DNA from: Alphaproteobacteria bacterium
GTDB taxonomy: Bacteria; Pseudomonadota; Alphaproteobacteria; Oceanibaculales; Oceanibaculaceae
Direction: 5' to 3'
Length of the DNA: 64,000 bases
NCBI GenBank assembly: GCA_018823745.1
Contig: JAHJHR010000017.1
Span: forward strand, 1 to 64,000
A program made the translations under genes and the position numbers. The notes below the pieces were generated by a model. That model saw nothing but the letters and a program-made list of their open reading frames with translations. It was not told the DNA's origin and made no database searches. Below, one piece after another: positions 7,838 through 16,496 of the stretch (its first letter is position 1; each line of letters opens with the position of its first letter).

Positions 7838-8800
7838 TCAATCAGTCCCGAAACCGCTCTTGCGGGTGAAATCATGCTTCGCCTCGACGAAGCGCACCGT
7901 ACCGGTCTTCGAGCGCATCACGATGGAATGCGTGCTGCCGCTGTCGCGGGTCCGGCGTACGCCCCGCAGCATCGAGCCATCGGTGACACCGGTGGCAGCG
8001 AACATCACATCGCCGCTGGCCAGATCCAGCATCGAATATTTGCGATTGAGGTCGGTGATCCCGGCCTTGGCGGCGCGGCCCTTCTCGTCCTCGTTGCGGA
8101 AGATCAGGCGGCCCTGCATCTGGCCGCCGATGCAGCGCAGGGCTGCGGCTGCCAGAACGCCTTCCGGCGCGCCGCCCTGGCCGAAATAGATGTCGATACC
8201 ACTGTCGCGCTGAGAGGTGGCGATGATGCCGGAAACGTCACCATCGTCGATCAGCATGATGCGTGCGCCGGCCTCGCGGACCTTGGCGATGATCTCCTGA
8301 TGGCGCGGGCGATCCAGAATGCAGGCGACCAGGTCGGACACATCGACCTTCTTGGCCTGGGCCAGGTTCTTCAGATTCTGTGTTACGCTGTTATCCAGGT
8401 CGACAACGCCGTCCGGCAGATCCCCGCCGACACCGATCTTGTCCATATAGACGTCCGGTGCGTGGAGAAAGCCGCCCGATTCGGCCATGGCAATGACCGC
8501 CATCGCGTTCGGCCCGCCCTTGGCGGTGATGGTCGTGCCTTCCAGCGGATCGAGGGCGATGTCGATCTTCGGACCGCCCTGCCCGACCTTTTCACCGATA
8601 TAGAGCATCGGTGCCTCGTCGCGCTCGCCCTCGCCGATGACGACCGTGCCATCGATGTTGAGGCTGTTCAGCGCCCGGCGCATGGCGTCGACGGCTGCCT
8701 GATCGGCCGCCTTCTCGTCGCCCCGGCCCATCAGCCGGGAGGCTGCCAGCGCCGCCGCTTCGGTGACGCGCACGACCTCAAGCGCGAGGTTGCGGTCCAT
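7838..8800 (-). CDS. glpX: Class II fructose-1,6-bisphosphatase
   Basis: 320 residues beginning MDRNLALEVVRVTEAA, the usual GlpX N-terminus, followed by GRGDEKAADQAAVDAMR and the metal/phosphate segments VIGEGERDEAPMLYIGE and DPLEGTT. It hydrolyses fructose-1,6-bisphosphate in gluconeogenesis. The frame continues upstream to a TTG at 8827 and an ATG at 8818; the ATG at 8800 is chosen because the family begins there and a GAGG site lies 8 nt before it. Same operon as hom (51-bp gap) and recJ. Confidence 0.96.
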   Translation of the reverse strand: MDRNLALEVVRVTEAAALAASRLMGRGDEKAADQAAVDAMRRALNSLNIDGTVVIGEGERDEAPMLYIGEKVGQGGPKIDIALDPLEGTTITAKGGPNAMAVIAMAESGGFLHAPDVYMDKIGVGGDLPDGVVDLDNSVTQNLKNLAQAKKVDVSDLVACILDRPRHQEIIAKVREAGARIMLIDDGDVSGIIATSQRDSGIDIYFGQGGAPEGVLAAAALRCIGGQMQGRLIFRNEDEKGRAAKAGITDLNRKYSMLDLASGDVMFAATGVTDGSMLRGVRRTRDSGSTHSIVMRSKTGTVRFVEAKHDFTRKSGFGTD

Positions 8801-8851
8801 CGGTCCACCCTCATTCATTCTTTTCAAGCTCCTTGGGCAACATCGTAATTA

Positions 8852-10174
8852 TTACAGTGCTTCGATGCGGATCAGCCGGGGCGGTTCCTGAACCGCATCC
8901 AGCGCCGCGATACGGGCGATGGCCTGCATCATACCCGCTTCTTCGGTCTCATGGGTGGTGATCACCACCGGCACCGCTTCGGCCGGGTCACGGGCCTGTT
9001 GCAGCACCGATTCCATCGACACCTTGTTGTCGCGGAAGGCGGCGGCCACATCGGCGATAACGCCGGGCTGGTCGCGCACCATCAGGCGGATGTAATAGGC
9101 GCCGCGATGCCGGCCCATCGGCGCAGTGCCCGCCGGTGCCAGCCGGTCAGCCGGCACACCCAGCACCGGGGCGCGGTGACCGCGCGCAATATCCATCAGA
9201 TCGGCAACGACGGCCGATGCCGTCGGTCCCTCGCCAGCACCGCGCCCGGTCAAGAGCACATTGCCGACTGCATCCCCATCGGCGAAGACGGCGTTGAACA
9301 CGCCCTCGACATGGGCGATCGGGGCGGCCAGCGGGACCATGCAGGGATGCACGCGCTGCTCGATGCCATGATCAGTGACGCCGGCAATGCCCAGCAGCTT
9401 GATGCGATACCCCAGCTGCTCGGCGAATTGCAGGTCAAGCGAGGAGACGTGCCGGATGCCCTCGACATGGATGCCCTTGAAATCCAGCTCGCGGCCGAAG
9501 GCGACGCTGGTCAGGATCGCCAGTTTGTGGGCGGCGTCTATGCCATCCACATCGAAGCTGGGATCGGCCTCGGCATAGCCCATCTTCTGCGCATCCGACA
9601 GCACATCGGCGAATTCCCGGCCGGTTTCGCGCATCGTCGTCAGGATGTAATTGCAGGTGCCGTTCAGAATGCCATAGACCCGGCGGATGCCGTTCGCCGC
9701 CAGCCCCTCGCGCAGCGCCTTGATGACCGGAATGCCACCTGCGACAGCAGCCTCATAGCCCAGCGGCGTGCCGGCGGCCTCGGCCATGCGGGCCAGCGCC
9801 GTGCCATGCAGCGCCAGCAGCGCCTTGTTGGCGGTCACCACCGGCTTGCCGGCGGCAATCGCCCGCTCGATCAGATCCCGTGCGACACCGTCGGAACCGC
9901 CGATCAGTTCGATGACGACATCAACCTCCGGGTCCGATGCCAGATCGCGCGCATCCGCATGCCAGCGCAGATTGGACAGGTCGACGCCGCGATCCCGCTC
10001 GCGGTCACGCGCCGAAACGGCGGTCACGCGGATCTCGCGGCCGCAGCGTGCGGTCAGCAGCTCGGCCTGGCTGGCCAGCAGCTTCGCCACGCCGCCGCCC
10101 ACGGTCCCAAGACCGGCGATTCCGACCCGCAAGACGCCTGAAGCGGGAGATGACAAGCCGTTGGAATTGTTCAT
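8852..10174 (-). CDS. hom: Homoserine dehydrogenase
   Basis: 440 residues. Rossmann motif GIAGLGTVGGGVAKLL near residue 16-31; catalytic region with GILNGTCNYILTTM and AEADPSFDVDGIDAAHKL; C-terminal ACT domain beginning about GAYYIRLMVRDQPGVIADV, the usual site of threonine feedback. It reduces aspartate semialdehyde to homoserine for threonine and methionine synthesis. The frame could extend to 10225, but the ATG at 10174 fits the family. The 115-bp leader holds alternative hairpins (see 10207-10231). Confidence 0.96.
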   Translation of the reverse strand: MNNSNGLSSPASGVLRVGIAGLGTVGGGVAKLLASQAELLTARCGREIRVTAVSARDRERDRGVDLSNLRWHADARDLASDPEVDVVIELIGGSDGVARDLIERAIAAGKPVVTANKALLALHGTALARMAEAAGTPLGYEAAVAGGIPVIKALREGLAANGIRRVYGILNGTCNYILTTMRETGREFADVLSDAQKMGYAEADPSFDVDGIDAAHKLAILTSVAFGRELDFKGIHVEGIRHVSSLDLQFAEQLGYRIKLLGIAGVTDHGIEQRVHPCMVPLAAPIAHVEGVFNAVFADGDAVGNVLLTGRGAGEGPTASAVVADLMDIARGHRAPVLGVPADRLAPAGTAPMGRHRGAYYIRLMVRDQPGVIADVAAAFRDNKVSMESVLQQARDPAEAVPVVITTHETEEAGMMQAIARIAALDAVQEPPRLIRIEAL

Positions 10175-10206
10175 GAACCTACACGCTGCAAGAAAGACGG
10201 GGAAAG

Positions 10207-10231
10207 GCCGCCGGAAGCGGCACACAGCCGC
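10207..10231. repeat. Alternative hairpins in the hom leader
   Basis: GCCGC (10207-10211), GCGGC (10217-10221) and GCCGC (10227-10231) let the middle segment pair with either neighbour, giving two mutually exclusive 5-bp stems with 5-nt loops 33 bp upstream of the hom start. Stems are short and there is no leader peptide I can support; attenuation is only a possibility. Confidence 0.3.
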
Positions 10232-10289
10232 GTCTTTTTAGCCGCCAGCGCGGCAGAAGTCGACAGTGCAGGTTGCCCCCGCGAGGCAA

Positions 10290-11618
10290 TCAATAATCGA
10301 GGAATATTTCGACCCGGCGATTGCCGGCTTCCCCGGCCGGCATGACCTCATGATAGATCGGCTGGTTGTCGCCGATGCCGCGCACATCCAGCGCCGTGGC
10401 GGGGACGCCCGCCTTGCGCAATTCCTGCGCGACCACCTCAGCCCGGCGCGTGGAGACCTCCAGATTGGCTACGGCATGCTGCACCGGCCGCATGTCGCGT
10501 GTCCGGCTGCTGGCATGACCGATGACCCGGATGAGTCCGCCACTCTGCTTATAGCGTTCGGCGATGCCGCGGATCAGGGACCGGTCTTCTGCCGACAGAT
10601 TGAACGAGCCATGCCCGAAATAGACCGTTCCGGCCTGATAGGAAACGCCTGTTGCTGTCGATTGCGGGACGGCCTGGTGCAAGGCGGGCGCACCGGAACT
10701 GGCGGCGATCTGTGGCGGCAAGGTTGCCTGGGGAGCCGACTGAGCGAATTGCTCGCGATAGATTTCCTCGACGGTCCGGGCGGCAGGCGCTGCGGGCGGT
10801 GTTGCTGCAGGAGCCGGAGCGGAAACCGGCGCCGCAGCCGGTGCGGGAACGGCTTGCATCGGGGCTGCGGAGGAAACCCGGGGCTCAGGAGCCGGAACGG
10901 CGGCAGGCGGTGCCTCGGCGGCGGGTGTGGCGACGGGAGCCGGCACCTCGGCGGGGGCAGGCACCGGCACGCTGCCGCGTCGAGTCGCCGGCGGCTGCGG
11001 CGCGGCCGGATCGCTGGTTTCCACGCCGGAGCGGCCCGGCAGCGCCGTATCCCGGCTGGTGGTGGCAACCTGACCGGAGGTACGCTCCGAAGTCACAGAG
11101 GGCTGCTGCGTGACGACAGGCGCAGCCGGCTCCGGCGCCGATACGGGCGCCGATACGGGCGCCGCGACAGGTGCAGGCTCCGGTTTAGCCGTTGGCTGAG
11201 GCTCGACCACAGGAGGAGTCGCCTGCCGGGTTACTGCCGGCGCTGGCGCGCTCACAGGGGCGGTACTGCGGGGCGCGCGCTGAGTGGTTTTCTCCTCGAC
11301 GCCGGGCTGGATGACATTCGCCGGCTGATCATCGGTGTAGCGCGCCCGCTCGCGATCCGCCATCAGGCCCTGGCGCAAGGCGCGGCGCTCTTCCACCGTG
11401 CTGCCGCCGGTGGGCCGTTCCGGCACCGTGGACAGATTGGGATAGGAGGAATCGGCCGCGGCACGCCGCTCGGCGGTCGCCGGGGAATCGCTCTCGAACC
11501 AGGTGGTCGGGTTGACCGCGTCGGGTATCGACGAGCAGCCCGCCAGCAGGGCAACCAGTGCAGCGCCGGTCGTCAGGCGTACCCCGATCACGGTTTTCCG
11601 GTTCTTTTCCTGCCGCAT
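10290..11618 (-). CDS. OmpA-family lipoprotein with long Pro/Ala-rich linker
   Basis: 442 residues. A lipoprotein signal ends in LVALLAGC (lipobox). Residues about 115-330 are a low-complexity Pro/Ala/Val linker that could span the periplasm. The last about 120 residues form an OmpA/MotB peptidoglycan-binding domain, from VYFGHGSFNLSAEDRSLI through IRVIGHASSRTRDM to NRRVEIFLDY. It probably tethers outer membrane to peptidoglycan. The ATG at 11618 follows a strong GGAGG site; the frame extends upstream without support. Divergent from phaC over a 143-bp shared promoter region. Confidence 0.88.
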   Translation of the reverse strand: MRQEKNRKTVIGVRLTTGAALVALLAGCSSIPDAVNPTTWFESDSPATAERRAAADSSYPNLSTVPERPTGGSTVEERRALRQGLMADRERARYTDDQPANVIQPGVEEKTTQRAPRSTAPVSAPAPAVTRQATPPVVEPQPTAKPEPAPVAAPVSAPVSAPEPAAPVVTQQPSVTSERTSGQVATTSRDTALPGRSGVETSDPAAPQPPATRRGSVPVPAPAEVPAPVATPAAEAPPAAVPAPEPRVSSAAPMQAVPAPAAAPVSAPAPAATPPAAPAARTVEEIYREQFAQSAPQATLPPQIAASSGAPALHQAVPQSTATGVSYQAGTVYFGHGSFNLSAEDRSLIRGIAERYKQSGGLIRVIGHASSRTRDMRPVQHAVANLEVSTRRAEVVAQELRKAGVPATALDVRGIGDNQPIYHEVMPAGEAGNRRVEIFLDY

Positions 11619-11761
11619 CGCCTTTCCTCCAGCTTTCGTGCCATTATGTAGGGGATATGTTTTCGCAGCGCATCTGGCAAGCAGCACATGGCCGATGCGA
11701 CGCTTATCGTCGGGTGGCCGCGCCCGACGTCAGAAAACTAAAGAGGAAACAGGGCCCAAAG

Positions 11762-13564
11762 ATGACAGACAAGCACGCGCCCGACGAAAATCGTCCCGAT
11801 CCCGCCGAGATGTCGAAGACCATGGCGGCCATCGCCGAGAAAAGCCAGAAAATCATGAGTGATTTCATGGCCCGCCACGCTGCCGAGGATGCTCAGGGGA
11901 AATCCGGCGACCCGCTGAATATCGGCCAGGCCTTCCTGGAGATGACGACCCGGATGATGAGCGACCCGACGCGCATGATGCAGGCGCAGATGGCACTATG
12001 GACCGATTACCTCCAGCTCTGGCAGAACGCCTCGCAGCGCTTCCTGGGGGGCGAGCAAGCCGGCCCCGTCGTGGAACCTGAAAAGGGCGACCGCCGCTTC
12101 AAGGACGAAGCCTGGCAGGAAAGCTATATCTTCGACTACATCAAGCAGTCCTATTTACTGACCGCCCGCTGGTTGCAATCGACCGTGCATGAGGTTGAGG
12201 GGCTAGACCCGCAGACCGCCAAGAAGGTGGATTTCTACACTCGGCAATTCGTCGATGCGATGGCGCCGTCCAATTTCGTCATGACCAATCCCGAGGTACT
12301 GCGCGCGACCATCGATTCCAAGGGCGAGAATCTGGTCAAGGGGCTGGAAAACCTGCTGGAGGATCTGGAGCGCGGCGACGGCAAGCTGGCGATCCGGATG
12401 ACCGATATGGAGGCGTTCACGATCGGCGAGAATATCGCCACCACGCCCGGCAAGGTCGTCTTCCAGAACGAGCTGATGCAGCTGATCCAGTACAGCCCGA
12501 CGACCGAGGAGGTCTATCGCCGCCCGCTGCTGATCGTCCCGCCCTGGATCAACAAATTCTACATCCTCGATCTGCGGGAGAAGAATTCCTTCATCAAATG
12601 GGCCGTGGCGCAGGGCCAGACCGTCTTTGTCGTCTCCTGGGTAAACCCGGATGAGACACTCGGCCAGAAAAGCTTCGAGGATTACATGCTCGGCGGCCCG
12701 CTGGCCGCGCTGGATGCCATCGAGAAGGCGACCGGCGAGAAGGAAATCAACGTCATCGGCTATTGCATCGGCGGCACGCTGATGGCCGCGACGCTGTCCT
12801 ACATGACGGCGAAGAAGGACAAACGGGTCAACAGCATCACCTATTTCACGACCCTGGTGGATTTTGCCGAGGCCGGCGAATTGTCGGTGTTCATCGACGA
12901 GGAGCAGCTGCAGGCGCTGGAAGCCCAGATGAACAAGAAGGGTTATCTCGACGGTGCCGCCATGTCGACGACCTTCAACATGCTGCGGGCCAATGACCTG
13001 ATCTGGTCCTTCGTGGTGAACAACTACCTGCTGGGCAAGGACCCCTTCCCCTTCGATCTGCTCTACTGGAACTCGGATTCGACCCGCATGCCGGCGGCGA
13101 TGCACAGCTTCTACCTGCGCAAATGCTACCAGGAGAACAAGCTGGTCGAGCCCGGTGGCATCACGCTGAAGGGTGTGCCGATCGATCTGTCGACGATCAA
13201 GACGCCGACCTTCATCCTCTCGACCCGGGAAGACCACATCGCGCCGTGGAAATCGACCTATGCGGCGACGCAGATCTATGGTGGCCCGGTGAAGTTCGTG
13301 CTGTCCGGTTCAGGCCATATCGCCGGCGTCATCAACCCGCCGGCAGCCGAGAAATACGGCTACTGGACCAACAGCCGGAAGCCGAAGACCGCCGATAAAT
13401 GGCTGGAAAGTGCCGAGCAGACGCCCGGCTCCTGGTGGCCGCACTGGGAAGAATGGATTGCCAAGCATGGTGGCGGCAAGGTTGCAGCCCGCAAACCCGG
13501 CGACGGCAAGCTGAAGGTGATCGAGGATGCGCCTGGCAGCTATGTGAAGGTGGCAATCAAATAG
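11762..13564 (+). CDS. phaC: Class I polyhydroxyalkanoate synthase
   Basis: 600 residues, typical of class I PhaC. The lipase-box-like nucleophile elbow GYCIGGT (Cys replacing Ser) is near residue 337, and the catalytic His lies in SGSGHIAGVINPPA near the C-terminus, with the Asp in STREDHIAPW. It polymerises 3-hydroxyacyl-CoA into storage polyester at the granule surface. The ATG at 11762 follows AGAGGAAA; an upstream in-frame extension to 11558 overlaps the divergent lipoprotein gene and is not family-like. No phaA/phaB or phasin gene is adjacent. Confidence 0.96.
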   Translation: MTDKHAPDENRPDPAEMSKTMAAIAEKSQKIMSDFMARHAAEDAQGKSGDPLNIGQAFLEMTTRMMSDPTRMMQAQMALWTDYLQLWQNASQRFLGGEQAGPVVEPEKGDRRFKDEAWQESYIFDYIKQSYLLTARWLQSTVHEVEGLDPQTAKKVDFYTRQFVDAMAPSNFVMTNPEVLRATIDSKGENLVKGLENLLEDLERGDGKLAIRMTDMEAFTIGENIATTPGKVVFQNELMQLIQYSPTTEEVYRRPLLIVPPWINKFYILDLREKNSFIKWAVAQGQTVFVVSWVNPDETLGQKSFEDYMLGGPLAALDAIEKATGEKEINVIGYCIGGTLMAATLSYMTAKKDKRVNSITYFTTLVDFAEAGELSVFIDEEQLQALEAQMNKKGYLDGAAMSTTFNMLRANDLIWSFVVNNYLLGKDPFPFDLLYWNSDSTRMPAAMHSFYLRKCYQENKLVEPGGITLKGVPIDLSTIKTPTFILSTREDHIAPWKSTYAATQIYGGPVKFVLSGSGHIAGVINPPAAEKYGYWTNSRKPKTADKWLESAEQTPGSWWPHWEEWIAKHGGGKVAARKPGDGKLKVIEDAPGSYVKVAIK

Positions 13565-13570
13565 GCCAGC

Positions 13571-13927
13571 TTACTTGGGCGGTGGCCCGAAACCGGGCGG
13601 CGGACGCGTGCCGGGCGGACCACCCGGCGGGCCACCGGCCCGGCCACCCGTCTGCGCGCGGCACATAGCCTCGGCGCGTCCCCTGAACTGGTCGGCCTGC
13701 TCCGGCTTCACCATGCCATCCTTCACCATCTGGTCGATCTGGCCGGAGCGCTCGGCGAAGCACTGCACAAAGGGGTCATCGGCATTCGCCGCCGCAACGG
13801 CCGCAGCCGACGGGCCGAATATCATGTCGCGATAGAGAAACCCCAGCAGCCCGAAGGCCCCCAGGAACACGCAGCCGGCCAGAATGCGGGCCGCCGGCCG
13901 GTCGATGAAGCCGCGCTGATCCTGCAT
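13571..13927 (-). CDS. Small single-pass membrane protein with Pro/Gly-rich tail (uncharacterised)
   Basis: 118 residues: one membrane helix (about residues 13-32, ARILAGCVFLGAFGLLGFLY), a short helical domain with two cysteines (VQCFAERSGQ and AMCRAQTG), then a Gly/Pro-rich C-terminus (PPGGPPGTRPPPGFGPPP). No family recognised. It ends 6 bp from the convergent phaC stop and starts 31 bp after the DUF6494-type gene, so it is the probable last gene of the mrp operon. Confidence 0.6.
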   Translation of the reverse strand: MQDQRGFIDRPAARILAGCVFLGAFGLLGFLYRDMIFGPSAAAVAAANADDPFVQCFAERSGQIDQMVKDGMVKPEQADQFRGRAEAMCRAQTGGRAGGPPGGPPGTRPPPGFGPPPK

Positions 13928-13958
13928 CGCGCCCTCCTCCCTGTCCTGTGGCGCCGGC

Positions 13959-14162
13959 TCAGACGGTTTCGATATCGCCGTCGATGGTCACTTTGAGATC
14001 GACGCCATCGAGAGTCAGCAGCACCGTCGCCTTCAGCGGCCGGGCCGGCAGCGTGCCGGCGGCATCGGCGTCGCGGATTGCCTGTTCGATGTCGCGCTGC
14101 GCGGTCACACCAACCTTCTTCAGGAATTTGCGCACGCTCATATTCAGGGTGTCTTCATTCAT
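13959..14162 (-). CDS. DUF6494-type small conserved protein
   Basis: 67 residues beginning MNEDTLNMSVRKFLKKVGV, which I recognise as the DUF6494 pattern: a short N-terminal helical segment, an RDIEQAIRDADAAG helix, and two C-terminal strands (KATVLLTLDGVDLKVTIDGD). No known function. It lies 24 bp downstream of the DUF6352-type gene in the mrp operon. Confidence 0.75.
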   Translation of the reverse strand: MNEDTLNMSVRKFLKKVGVTAQRDIEQAIRDADAAGTLPARPLKATVLLTLDGVDLKVTIDGDIETV

Positions 14163-14186
14163 CGCCGTATCCTCCGTTTCTGTTTT

Positions 14187-15212
14187 TCAGACCGTTTCCG
14201 CCAAAGGCAGGTTGACCAGCAGATTCTGCGGCTTCAGGCGCAGCACCTGATCCTCATCCATGGCGAGGCCGAGATAGACCGGTTTGCCGGCCACGTGTGG
14301 CAGCATGACATTGGCGTCGCGGAATTCCAGCCGGAACAGCGACAGCACCCGCACCAGCCTGTCCTCGCCGACCTCCTGCCCCTCATAGAGATCGTTCAGG
14401 ATCGCCGTGGAGATGGAATCCAGCCCGACATGCCAGGACCAGCGCTCGTCACTGATCGACTGGACGGGCGAAATCGCCACCGCCATGCCGAGGAAATGGC
14501 CGACCCAGATTTCCAGCACCCGGCACAACGCATCCAGGCCGGGCCGGGCAAAGGTCAGGTCCAGCACCAGGTCGAAGCTGTCGGCGCGCTCCCAATAGGC
14601 CGGTGCTGTGCGTTCATCCATCACGTCGAGGTCGATCTGGCGCAATTCAGTCTGGGCATCGACGATCAGCCGGCCCAGATCGCCGAAACCCCCGGTCGAG
14701 GCGAAGAGGTCCACCACCTCCTCATCGGCCAGCATGATATTGCCTTCCTGAATCGTGACCTTCTGGCTGCGGAACAGCAATTCCGCCGCGCGCAGCCGGA
14801 ATGGGTCTTCCGTGCCGTCGAGCAGGCTGCGCAGGATCACATGCACCATCTGGTCGATGAAGATTGGCGCCAGCCGGAACGGCGTGCCGTGCTTCTGCTG
14901 CTTGAACAGCGCCGCATAGGCCGCCTCGACAGTGCCATGGGCCAGCAGGTGATTGCGGAAATCCAGCACCACCTCGTAATTCTCCCGCGCGTCATCATCC
15001 TTGAAGCGCAGCAAGGCGGCCTTCTTCACATCTAGGCGCGGATTGTCCATCAGCGCTGCGTGCAGCGCGCGCTCGGCCTCGCAGGATTCATCGACCGGCG
15101 CCAGTTCCGGGCGCTGGAAATAGGCACGCAGGTAATCATCCGTGATGGCAAGCTGGTTATCGGCCGTGCGCTGCAACAGGTGATAGCCGGAAGATATCCA
15201 GAAATCAGTCAT
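14187..15212 (-). CDS. DUF6352-type conserved protein
   Basis: 341 residues, soluble, starting MTDFWISSGYHLL, matching my recollection of DUF6352 proteins of alphaproteobacteria. The N-terminal half is helical (AERALHAALMDNP, DDARENYEVVLDFRNHLL) and the C-terminal half mixes helices and strands. No signal peptide, membrane helix or obvious metal-binding motif. Located 16 bp downstream of the DUF6505-type gene in the mrp operon. Function unknown. Confidence 0.75.
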   Translation of the reverse strand: MTDFWISSGYHLLQRTADNQLAITDDYLRAYFQRPELAPVDESCEAERALHAALMDNPRLDVKKAALLRFKDDDARENYEVVLDFRNHLLAHGTVEAAYAALFKQQKHGTPFRLAPIFIDQMVHVILRSLLDGTEDPFRLRAAELLFRSQKVTIQEGNIMLADEEVVDLFASTGGFGDLGRLIVDAQTELRQIDLDVMDERTAPAYWERADSFDLVLDLTFARPGLDALCRVLEIWVGHFLGMAVAISPVQSISDERWSWHVGLDSISTAILNDLYEGQEVGEDRLVRVLSLFRLEFRDANVMLPHVAGKPVYLGLAMDEDQVLRLKPQNLLVNLPLAETV

Positions 15213-15228
15213 CTAACATACTTTCTTC

Positions 15229-15720
15229 TTATAAACTCTCATCATCGGGCTGGATATCCCAGATACGCGCATGCTGTTCCTCGCGCGGCGGCTCGAAGAC
15301 GCGGAAGCGCTCGTGAATGCCATCGGCCTCCATGTCGCGTTCGACACCGAGCAGCATGTTCACGCGATGCTCCTCCGCCAGGCTGGCAGCGTAGGCCGCC
15401 TCATCGCGGGCGACCGGTAAAGCGGCCGCCACACTCGGCGCCCCGTAATGCTCCACGAAATGCGCCGCGAGACTCTGGACCACGCCGTCATATTCTTCCG
15501 GAGTGATATCGGCCACCGACACGAAAGTCGACCAGCCAAAGCTGCCGGTGCCGAGAAAAGCGCTGCGAAAGGCCACCCGGCGCTTGCCCACCAGATCGCC
15601 CGGCCCGGCATCGGCAAAGGCAAAACTGCCGCTGACCGCCCATTCACCGGGCTGGGCTGCCTGGTCGAAGACCTGCAGATCGGTCTGGTCCAGCCGGATG
15701 GTGCGGGGAAAGCGCATCAC
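15229..15720 (-). CDS. DUF6505-type conserved protein
   Basis: 163 residues beginning MMRFPRTIRLDQTDLQVFDQAA, consistent with DUF6505. The fold appears alpha/beta, with a GKRRVAFRSAFLGT segment and a C-terminal acidic tail. No catalytic motif is evident. Its start codon overlaps the stop of the ligase-like gene by 4 bp (15717-15720), so the two products are probably made in fixed ratio. Confidence 0.75.
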   Translation of the reverse strand: MMRFPRTIRLDQTDLQVFDQAAQPGEWAVSGSFAFADAGPGDLVGKRRVAFRSAFLGTGSFGWSTFVSVADITPEEYDGVVQSLAAHFVEHYGAPSVAAALPVARDEAAYAASLAEEHRVNMLLGVERDMEADGIHERFRVFEPPREEQHARIWDIQPDDESL

Positions 15721-16487
15721 AGCGACCAGGACGGACCGGCCAGCACCGTCGAGAGCGGCACTGTCTCGGTCTTCTCGGTTTCCAGCAGCAGATTGCCCAG
15801 ATCGTCCAGCCCGATAAAGGTGCCGGCATGCACGCCATCGCGCAGGGACAGGGCAATGCTCTCCTTGTAGCCGCTGCCGCGCTCCAGCCAGTGATCCAGG
15901 CAGCGGCGCAGCCCGTCCTCCTCGAAGCTGTTCACCCAGACCAGGAAATGCCGGCTGAAGCTTTCCAGTATGTCCGGCACGGTCAGATCACCGCAGCCTT
16001 CCTCATGCAGCGCCGTGCGCGACGGGTCCATGCCGGCCTCCTGGCCGCCGATCAGCGGGCGGTGCAGCACCAGGCTGACGCCGAGCACCAGCCAGTCCGG
16101 CACCTCGCCTGTGGTGCAGCCTTCCGGCGCCACCAGCCGCAGCCCGCCGACCAGCCCGCCATTGGCCTCAATCCGGTCAGGCCAGCCGAAGGTAACGGCC
16201 ATCTGCGGCGGCACCACCGCCCCCAGCGCATCACCGATGCCGATCATCCCGACATGCAGGATCGGCAGCGCATCCTCCAGTGTCTGTTCCGGCTGCAGCA
16301 CGACGGCGCAGTCGAGCCTGTCATCGCGGTCGGTCCAGAAGATCGTGGCCGGATCGGCACCCCGTCTGGCCGCCTCCACCGCCTCCTCCACAGCATCGGC
16401 GGAGGCCGGCAACCGGGCCGAGGCGAAGACCGGCGGAAACAGCGGCTTGCCGGACACTTCGAGAATCAGCTTCGTATGGTCATCCAT
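15717..16487 (-). CDS. Biotin/lipoate A/B protein ligase-like protein
   Basis: 256 residues. The order of elements fits the biotin/lipoate ligase superfamily: an N-terminal DRLDCAVVLQPEQTLEDA region, a VTFGWPDRIEANGGLVGGLRL core in place of the ligase W-P-N-D motif, and a C-terminal small domain (VHAGTFIGLDDLGNLLLE) resembling the ligase SH3-like cap. W-P-D-R replaces W-P-N-D, so activity on biotin or lipoate is uncertain. It sits 9 bp after mrp and is coupled to the DUF6505-type gene. Probably an accessory or divergent ligase rather than the housekeeping BirA or LplA. Confidence 0.7.
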   Translation of the reverse strand: MDDHTKLILEVSGKPLFPPVFASARLPASADAVEEAVEAARRGADPATIFWTDRDDRLDCAVVLQPEQTLEDALPILHVGMIGIGDALGAVVPPQMAVTFGWPDRIEANGGLVGGLRLVAPEGCTTGEVPDWLVLGVSLVLHRPLIGGQEAGMDPSRTALHEEGCGDLTVPDILESFSRHFLVWVNSFEEDGLRRCLDHWLERGSGYKESIALSLRDGVHAGTFIGLDDLGNLLLETEKTETVPLSTVLAGPSWSL

Positions 16488-16496
16488 ACGGTTTTC

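Noticed and set aside
10266..11651. 461-codon Gly/Arg-rich frame opposite the OmpA lipoprotein
   Set aside because: Composition mirrors the Pro/Ala linker on the other strand; not a real protein.
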